Source of the DNA: Chlamydiota bacterium | GTDB taxonomy: Bacteria > Chlamydiota > Chlamydiia > Chlamydiales > Rhabdochlamydiaceae | Direction of reading: 5' to 3' | Length of the DNA stretch: 12,844 nucleotides | Assembly: GCA_011065235.1 (NCBI GenBank) | Contig: JAAKFB010000027.1 | Coordinates: 1-12,844, forward strand | In this document: positions 7,912-12,844 of the stretch, piece by piece | How the letters are laid out: every line of letters starts with the position of its first letter | Position numbering within the stretch: the stretch's first letter is position 1 | The notes under the pieces: model-generated | The model's database searches: none | The model's input: the letters and a program-made list of their open reading frames with translations, nothing else | What the model was told of the DNA's origin: nothing | Program-made: the position numbers and the translations under genes

Positions 7912-7944
7912 AAATCCCGAGGTTTACTCCTCGGGATTTTTTTT
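7912..7944 (+). terminator. Intrinsic terminator after groEL
   Basis: An 11-bp perfect stem, AAATCCCGAGG (7912-7922) and CCTCGGGATTT (7929-7939), has a 6-nt loop and a run of T through 7944. It begins 8 bp after the groEL stop. The same bases also lie in the open upstream extension of the following glycosyltransferase frame. Confidence 0.9.
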
Positions 7945-7980
7945 GTCTCTTCTCTTTTTGCTGAAGAGCGCATCGAGCTG

Positions 7981-8910
7981 GTGTCGAATGGCGTTTGCAG
8001 TGCCGAGAGTTGTGAGCAGATGTTAAGAGACATCAAGGTCGTTGAATGCGATCTTACCTCCATTCAAAAAAAGCGTTCATTCTGGGGAAAAATTTTAGAA
8101 AAACTCCCCTTGCGCATAGACAAAGACGTAAAAAAAATCGTCTTCATGAATATCCCCCCAAATGCCCACCGCAACTTCAATCTTCACAAACTACCAAAAG
8201 AAAAGATGGTTCTCTTCATGTGGGAACCTCCAATACGGATGAGAAAGATGTACTCTCCCTCCGTCCAGCGGTGCTTTTCCAAAATTTATACGTGGAATGA
8301 TGACCTCGTAGATAACAAAAACTATTTCAAGTTCTACTACCCACACAAAAGGCCGATGCTTGAGAATCTTCCCTCTTTCGAAGAGAAAAAGTTCTGCACC
8401 CTCATCGTCGGTGCAACCAGCGATAAATCGCGCCACCATCCCAATGAGCTCTATTCTGAAAGGATCAAAGCAATCCGTTTTTTTGAAGCGATCCAAGAGG
8501 AGGGATTCGAGTTCTATGGCCGCAACTGGGATCCTTCAGCATACCCTTCCTACCATGGTCCCGTTGAGGACAAACTGGCCATCAACAAGCAGTATAAGTT
8601 CACAATCTGCTATGAAAACTGCCGCGATCTTCCCGGTTATGTTACCGAGAAGATCTTCGATTGTTTTGCGGCGGGATCGCTTCCTATCTATTGGGGTGCG
8701 AACAACGTGGAGACGTATATACCCAAAGATTGTTTCATCGACAGGCGTGCCTTTTCCACTATGGAAGAGCTCTATACCTTCTTGAAATCCATGACTGCAG
8801 AAGAATACGAGGGGTACTTAGAACGCATCTGCGCCTATCTCGACAGCGATCAAGCGCAGGTATTTTCTCCAGAGCATTATGAGAAAATTATTCAAGAAGC
8901 GATCAGGTAA
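7981..8910 (+). CDS. Glycosyltransferase family 10 (alpha-1,3/4-fucosyltransferase-like)
   Basis: The C-terminal half carries the GT10 donor-binding signature: YKFTICYENCRDLPGYVTEK, followed by IFDCFAAGSLPIYWGANN (about 8593-8709). This matches the YKF-x-x-x-x-E-N ... YVTEK ... PIYWGA pattern of GDP-fucose fucosyltransferases. The N-terminal half has the acceptor-domain-like KMVLFMWEPP (about 8204-8233). A role in decorating surface glycans or lipopolysaccharide is inferred; donor and acceptor are not provable here. The start is uncertain. I give GTG 7981, and ATG 8020 is the first in-frame ATG outside groEL. The frame is open further upstream and reads KSRGLLLGIFFVSSLFAEE, a signal-peptide-like stretch encoded by the groEL terminator itself, with CTG 7894 preceded by GGGAGG (7883-7888) as a possible start. 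The gene has no neighbour in its own operon. Confidence 0.88.
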   Translation: MSNGVCSAESCEQMLRDIKVVECDLTSIQKKRSFWGKILEKLPLRIDKDVKKIVFMNIPPNAHRNFNLHKLPKEKMVLFMWEPPIRMRKMYSPSVQRCFSKIYTWNDDLVDNKNYFKFYYPHKRPMLENLPSFEEKKFCTLIVGATSDKSRHHPNELYSERIKAIRFFEAIQEEGFEFYGRNWDPSAYPSYHGPVEDKLAINKQYKFTICYENCRDLPGYVTEKIFDCFAAGSLPIYWGANNVETYIPKDCFIDRRAFSTMEELYTFLKSMTAEEYEGYLERICAYLDSDQAQVFSPEHYEKIIQEAIR

Positions 8911-9009
8911 TATCGGTAGCACAAAATTCTTTTCACATACAAAGCGCGTTTTGTGATGCTAAAGGACTTGATTAATACGTCCTTGATAGAAAAAAAAGGA
9001 TCTTTATAT

Positions 9010-9608
9010 TCAGGGCAATAACGCAGCAGCTCGAATAGGCGCCTCTGAAGCACCCTCGATTTTGAGGGGCAGAAGAGCTACCTAGGCCCCGGAAGGGGGA
9101 CTTTGTCTAGATTGGTCAGATTGTCGACGATATATTTGCCCGCCCCTAAGAAGGTGTAGTGGACCGGATATTCTTGGTTATTTCCATCGGGGCTGAGGAT
9201 GTCAATGCCGATGCCGGCGATTTCCCTCTCGAGGAGGAGCTGGGCGCTCTCGTGAGAAAATCCCGGATAGTGTCCATTTCCCTCGGAATCGATATTGCGG
9301 TAGAAATCGGAGGTGTCTCAGCGCTCTTGCCAGCCGGTATAGGCCACGACGAAGCTTTTGGGGGCGATTTTTCCATGGATTTTCTCGAACTGAGCGATAT
9401 GGTCGATAGTGAGGAAGAAGTCGGGATGAGCCCCTTAGGTCACGTCGATGACATATAGGGGAACGATGAGGTTTTCAACGGGGATCGCTTCGATGGTAAG
9501 CCCTTCGGGCTTGAAATGGGCAGGGGCATCCATGTGGGTTCCAAAGGCAGAATTCATCTCATCGGGCAGGGGATGAAAGTGGGTTATGATGCGCTTTAAT
9601 TTTTGCAC
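9010..9608 (-). pseudogene. Degraded cyclase-family protein (kynurenine formamidase/KynB-like)
   Basis: Translating the minus strand from about 9608 gives recognisable cyclase-family (PF04199-like) segments: FGTHMDAPAHFKPEGLTIEA with the HxxxDxPxH metal-binding motif, then FVVAYTGWQER, then GIGIDILSPDG, then HYTFLGAGKYIVDNL, and after a frame change ALLPLKIEGASEAPIRAAAL. The frame is broken by TAA (9437-9435), TGA (9320-9318) and TAG (9080-9078). A single-base loss near 9085 shifts the last 23 codons into another frame, which itself has a TAG (9084-9082) before ending at TGA (9012-9010). The region upstream of the GTHMDAPAHF motif is also too short, with perhaps 25-40 residues missing. The family normally hydrolyses amide or lactone-type substrates such as N-formylkynurenine. 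The reading frame is clearly inactive. Confidence 0.85.
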
Positions 9609-9669
9609 TGTGAAAATTAGATTTTCTCGTGTATAGTATCTGTAGATTCTTAATTTAATAGAAGTATTT

Positions 9670-11265
9670 ATGATTTCTGGAGTTTCAAGTGATTTATTTA
9701 ATTTGTCTAGTTTTAAAGAACTTCTTCCCGATTCTGTGCATATAAAAGTGGTAACAGCTGGTTTAGTAATTCTGGGAACAACTGCCTATGGCATTCATCG
9801 ATGTTTGAAATCCAGACAAAAAGAAATAGGAGCTTTTAATTTCCCAGAGCTGCCTCAAGATGTAAGAAATCAAATATACTTGATTTTGAAAAGTCCAGAA
9901 GTAATGAATTTGGGAAAAACCTGCAAGATTTATCACGCACGAGCACAAGAAAAAGACTTTCAGCAAGGCCTCTTAGCTCCAAAAATCCTTTTAGAAGAGC
10001 TTTCAAAAATGGATCTCTCTCCAGACGCAATACCTAAAGAATTTCATTACCAAATGGGTATGGCACTTGCTGATATTTCTCCAAGACTTGCCTTGAATTT
10101 TGTGAAGAGTTTATTTGACAATGAAAGACATCAACTTTGCCAAAAAATTGTTTTTAAATTGCTTACTGAAAATACAATAGAATCCAAGATATTAATCGAA
10201 TCTATATTAGAAGAGATGCTTTTTAGAGATTTTTCATATTGTGCTGTAATAGATAAAGATTTTAAATTTCTCGAGAAGCTACATTCTCGCAATGTATGTC
10301 TTTCTGAAGGGAAAAGCATTTTAGAATTTGTTCGTGATTTAACAAAACGATTCGAAAAAGAACACAAGGAGAGATGTGCTTTTGCACATTTAACATTGGG
10401 ACTTTTTAGCTTTCTAGATGGTAAACGGGATGTTTTTGAACCATTCATCGAACGCCTATCACAATCGTCCGGAATTGTCGAACCAGATGTTGTTAAGTCG
10501 ATGGTTATAGGACTGAATGATTTTGAACAGGGAATGGAGGTTTGGTTAAGCGAGTGCGAGTATCCTTCGGAGGAAAAAGAAAGAGATGTATTAGAATTTT
10601 ATTTCGCACAATCAACTTTTCGCAAAAAAGTATTCGGGAGTTTTCCTACTGATCTATTGGATGAAGTTAAAAATAAAATGGATGAATACATAGCTTCTCC
10701 TCAAATGGATTTTCAAAGTAAAATGCTTGCCGTGATTTTCCCTCTGGAGCATTGGTGGGAGGAAAAATACATTTTGAAAGTTCTAGGTTTTGAGTTTCCA
10801 TTAGATTTAAAAAATCTTTTCTCAGGCCAATCTCAATCATCGATTCTAACTGCTTTACGAGATCAAATTTCATTGCCAATTGATGAAATAATGGTTGGTT
10901 CGTTTTTGTCAAATTTGCTAAATATAGGGAGCTCAAAACCGATTCTGGAAAATCCAATCGATTATTTCCAAAGTCATGATCCTACAGAATTTGATCTAGA
11001 ATCAGCTGCCTATATTTGTGAAACTGCAAAATCTGATTTTTTCGACCCGATTGCAATGCTGAAAAAATTTAAAGTGGAACCTAAGCAAGAGCGCTCTTTC
11101 AATCCCTTTGGTAAAAAAGAATCTAAAAAGCCTGAGGCAGGAATCTCAGCCCTATTCTATATCAAGGCGTTGCAGCATTCCCCTTATAGAAGAGTACAGG
11201 CAGAGGCCAAGGCATTTTTCGAAAGCCTCGTTGATGACACTGCACTTGGACTCATTTCCCTTTAA
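9670..11265 (+). CDS. Hypothetical protein with N-terminal membrane segment and F-box-like motif
   Basis: I do not recognise this 531-aa protein as a characterised family. Residues 26-44 (KVVTAGLVILGTTAYGIHR) form one predicted membrane helix. Immediately after, residues 57-97 (FNFPELPQDVRNQIYLI, then MNLGKTCKIYHARAQEKDF) match the F-box pattern: LP-x-x-(V/L)-x-x-x-I, then L-x-x-(T/V)-C-K-x-(Y/W). The rest is helix-rich with no recognised repeats, and a charged linker (KKFKVEPKQERSFNPFGKKESKKPE) lies near the C-terminus. F-box proteins recruit substrates to eukaryotic SCF ubiquitin ligases, and amoeba-associated bacteria, including chlamydiae, encode them as candidate effectors. Host action is inference, and the F-box match is by eye. 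The ATG at 9670 has only a weak AGAAG upstream. TATAGT (9632-9637) could be a -10 box, without a good -35. The gene is AT-richer than those to its left. Confidence 0.8.
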   Translation: MISGVSSDLFNLSSFKELLPDSVHIKVVTAGLVILGTTAYGIHRCLKSRQKEIGAFNFPELPQDVRNQIYLILKSPEVMNLGKTCKIYHARAQEKDFQQGLLAPKILLEELSKMDLSPDAIPKEFHYQMGMALADISPRLALNFVKSLFDNERHQLCQKIVFKLLTENTIESKILIESILEEMLFRDFSYCAVIDKDFKFLEKLHSRNVCLSEGKSILEFVRDLTKRFEKEHKERCAFAHLTLGLFSFLDGKRDVFEPFIERLSQSSGIVEPDVVKSMVIGLNDFEQGMEVWLSECEYPSEEKERDVLEFYFAQSTFRKKVFGSFPTDLLDEVKNKMDEYIASPQMDFQSKMLAVIFPLEHWWEEKYILKVLGFEFPLDLKNLFSGQSQSSILTALRDQISLPIDEIMVGSFLSNLLNIGSSKPILENPIDYFQSHDPTEFDLESAAYICETAKSDFFDPIAMLKKFKVEPKQERSFNPFGKKESKKPEAGISALFYIKALQHSPYRRVQAEAKAFFESLVDDTALGLISL

Positions 11266-11319
11266 ACAAGGCATCGAGATAGGCCATTTTGTCGAAGGGG
11301 GGTATAAATTATTTTGCTC

Positions 11320-11349
11320 TTGATGTAAATAAGGAGAAGTGCCTAAACT
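11320..11349 (+). promoter_or_regulatory. Possible promoter for the gene starting at 11384
   Basis: TTGATG (11320-11325) and TAAACT (11344-11349) are spaced by 18 bp, about 35 bp before the ATG at 11384. The boxes are only moderate matches in AT-rich DNA. If used, transcription would start downstream of the alternative GTG at 11339, supporting the ATG start. Confidence 0.3.
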
Positions 11350-11383
11350 TTCTACCATCACAATTTTAAAAAAGGCTTGTATT

Positions 11384-12169
11384 ATGACAACAATTCCTTA
11401 TTCTTCTATTGGTTTCCAGAACAATCTGGATCAATCTCAGAAGCAGTTTTGGAATGAATACCCGATTACTCTGACAGATTTAGAAAAAAAAGCTTATTGC
11501 TCAGATGAATCTCTTGCAATAATTAAAGGTCAAATTAAGACACCTTCAGAAATGGGAAATATCGTCAGAGTAAAAACTGGCAATGAAAAAAAACGCATTA
11601 TAGACCACCTGGATATGCTGTTTAGAGAGACACTCAAGAAATATGAAGTCTCTCTTATCGAAGCAGTGCGTAAAGATTTGCATATCATTCGCTATTTGGA
11701 AGGAACTGAAAAAGAAAAGGTAACGAAATCTGCCTTAGGAGCAGGACTAACAGGTGCAGTTTCGGGAGCTGCAATTGGTTTTTGGTATTTTGGATTTGGC
11801 GCTATTCCTAGTGCGATTGTTGGAGGTTGCGTGGGCGCATCTAGTGGCCTTGCCGGTGGCTGTTACAATGTATACAAAGAAAAGAATCAAAATTGTTGTC
11901 TTAATAGAAAAGCTTGGCTAGCAACAATTTCATCTGATGAAAAAGCAAGACTAAATTATTCTCGATTAGTCTTAGGTAATGCAGCAAAATTGATTGCAAA
12001 ATCGATTACAGAGATAAAAGAAGGAAGCGAGAAAACTGTTGATCAAAGAGAAGAATTGAAGAACATTGCTGCGGTATATCGAGCGATGTTTGGGGAAGAA
12101 CTATTAATAGACTCTCGCCCTGTTTCAGAGTTTTTTATAATTACGGAGCTTCTTACAAATACAAACTAA
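11384..12169 (+). CDS. Hypothetical protein with two-lobed Gly/Ala-rich hydrophobic domain (Inc-like)
   Basis: I do not recognise the family. From the ATG at 11384 the product is 261 aa. The N-terminal 110 residues are polar and helix-rich. Residues 116-160 are an uninterrupted hydrophobic, Gly/Ala/Ser-rich stretch in two lobes (SALGAGLTGAVSGAAIGFWY, then AIPSAIVGGCVGASSGLAGG) joined by a short turn. A polar tail of 100 residues follows. A closely spaced pair of membrane helices with a tight hairpin turn is the defining trait of chlamydial inclusion membrane (Inc) proteins; the GxxxG spacing would also fit pore-forming or helix-packing hairpins. An in-frame GTG at 11339 would add 15 residues, but its AAGGAG lies only 2 bases away, too close. 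The ATG has AAGG eight bases upstream. The next gene starts 11 bp after the stop, so the two are probably co-transcribed. Confidence 0.85.
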   Translation: MTTIPYSSIGFQNNLDQSQKQFWNEYPITLTDLEKKAYCSDESLAIIKGQIKTPSEMGNIVRVKTGNEKKRIIDHLDMLFRETLKKYEVSLIEAVRKDLHIIRYLEGTEKEKVTKSALGAGLTGAVSGAAIGFWYFGFGAIPSAIVGGCVGASSGLAGGCYNVYKEKNQNCCLNRKAWLATISSDEKARLNYSRLVLGNAAKLIAKSITEIKEGSEKTVDQREELKNIAAVYRAMFGEELLIDSRPVSEFFIITELLTNTN

Positions 12170-12180
12170 AAGGGTGACAT

Positions 12181-12844
12181 ATGACCGATTCAATTTCTTC
12201 AACATTACAATACGTTCAAATCTATTGGAAGCAATTTGATGAAAAGATAGACAACAATCTTAACTCTATTATTAACAATGTCGCTTTCAGTCTTTTTAAT
12301 AAAGAAACATCAGAAGGACAAAAAAATAAAATCAAGCTGCTTGGCTTTGCTTTATTGAATAATCTTGTATGGAAAAATGATCTAAAATTACCTTATTCGC
12401 ATGCTCTAAAAATCATAAGCATATTGTTAACAATGAAGGGTATTTTTATAAATTCTCGTAAAGAATATCAATCTAGTTCAAAACTAGATTTGCAAATACA
12501 AATGGCTTCTGTAGCTTCAGATGTAGGACTGACCGTTCTGTGCCTAAATGTAAGTCCTTTTGAAGATACCTACGTGAGGTCTTTAGCAAAAGGCAATTTA
12601 AGTTTTCCCGTCATCTCTGTTGCAGCGGTGATGAGTATGCCTTTCATAGTAGTTAAAGTGAGAAATGCTTGCAAAAACCAACCCACTTCTCAAAGACAAA
12701 ACAAAATTGAAGAAACTATCGAAGATGAAGATTCAGCGCAAAGAGAGAAAAATGTTTTCTCTCGGTATTTTCCCCCATCGAATTGGAAAATTACTGTATT
12801 TAAGCTGGGTGACTTCGTAAAACGACCGTTTTCCACTCAAGGAA
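12181..12844 (+). CDS. Hypothetical protein, 5' part (cut by right window edge)
   Basis: An open frame from the ATG at 12181 runs 221 codons to the window end without a stop. AAGG seven bases upstream is a plausible ribosome site. It follows the previous stop by 11 bp, pointing to an operon. I recognise no family. The product is helix-rich and polar at its start, with two hydrophobic stretches (about residues 110-123, and 141-160, FPVISVAAVMSMPFIVVKV) that could be a membrane hairpin, followed by an acidic, charged segment (KIEETIEDEDSAQREK, 175-190). Base use is as AT-rich as in its two upstream neighbours. The general plan (polar start, hydrophobic pair, charged tail) is like that of the preceding gene, though I see no clear sequence repetition between them. 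Confidence 0.8.
   Translation, partial: MTDSISSTLQYVQIYWKQFDEKIDNNLNSIINNVAFSLFNKETSEGQKNKIKLLGFALLNNLVWKNDLKLPYSHALKIISILLTMKGIFINSRKEYQSSSKLDLQIQMASVASDVGLTVLCLNVSPFEDTYVRSLAKGNLSFPVISVAAVMSMPFIVVKVRNACKNQPTSQRQNKIEETIEDEDSAQREKNVFSRYFPPSNWKITVFKLGDFVKRPFSTQG

Noticed and set aside
8962..8984. Small hairpin AAGGAC/GTCCTT downstream of the glycosyltransferase
   Set aside because: A 6-bp stem with an 11-nt loop and no T-run after it on either strand is not a credible terminator.
9159..9458. Plus-strand 99-codon open frame opposite the cyclase pseudogene
   Set aside because: The homology to the cyclase family is on the minus strand; the plus frame is its acidic shadow, without a ribosome site.

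Overview
The window reads like a chromosome segment of an environmental, amoeba-associated chlamydia (Parachlamydia/Simkania/Waddlia-like). This is an inference from content: a groESL operon, a bifunctional PutA, a GT10 fucosyltransferase, and a cluster of effector-like genes that includes an F-box-like protein and a protein with a two-lobed hydrophobic domain like chlamydial Inc proteins. No rRNA or other lineage marker is present, so another amoeba endosymbiont cannot be excluded. No tRNA, rRNA or CRISPR array was seen.

Layout, left to right. The N-terminal third of a UvrD/PcrA-type helicase (1-670, minus) runs off the left edge. Next is a 430-bp gene-free stretch with a minus-strand terminator and a GC-rich, hairpin-rich block bounded by an 11-bp inverted repeat. 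A DUF3800 gene (1101-1871, minus) follows, then a roughly 182-bp nested palindrome (1995-2176) that abuts the stop codon of putA (2177-5791, minus). A 43-bp copy of the putA 3' end lies on the far side of the DUF3800 gene (972-1014). The segment from that copy to putA therefore looks like a small island or duplication inserted at the putA 3' end.

Divergent from putA, a strong promoter drives groES (5911-6216) and groEL (6234-7904), which end in a clear intrinsic terminator. A GT10 glycosyltransferase (about 7981-8910, plus) follows. Its open frame extends upstream through the groEL terminator, and that extension spells a signal-peptide-like leader without an ATG. Next, on the minus strand, is a decayed cyclase/kynurenine-formamidase-like pseudogene (9010-9608) with three in-frame stops and a frameshift.

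The right end (9670-12844, plus) is visibly AT-richer and holds three proteins I cannot assign to characterised families: a 531-aa protein with an N-terminal membrane segment and an F-box-like motif; a 261-aa protein with a 45-residue two-lobed Gly/Ala-rich hydrophobic region; and a third, truncated by the window edge, that starts 11 bp after the second. They look like a set of host-interaction proteins. This cluster, and the palindrome/DUF3800 island at the putA 3' end, are the two places most likely to hold something undescribed.
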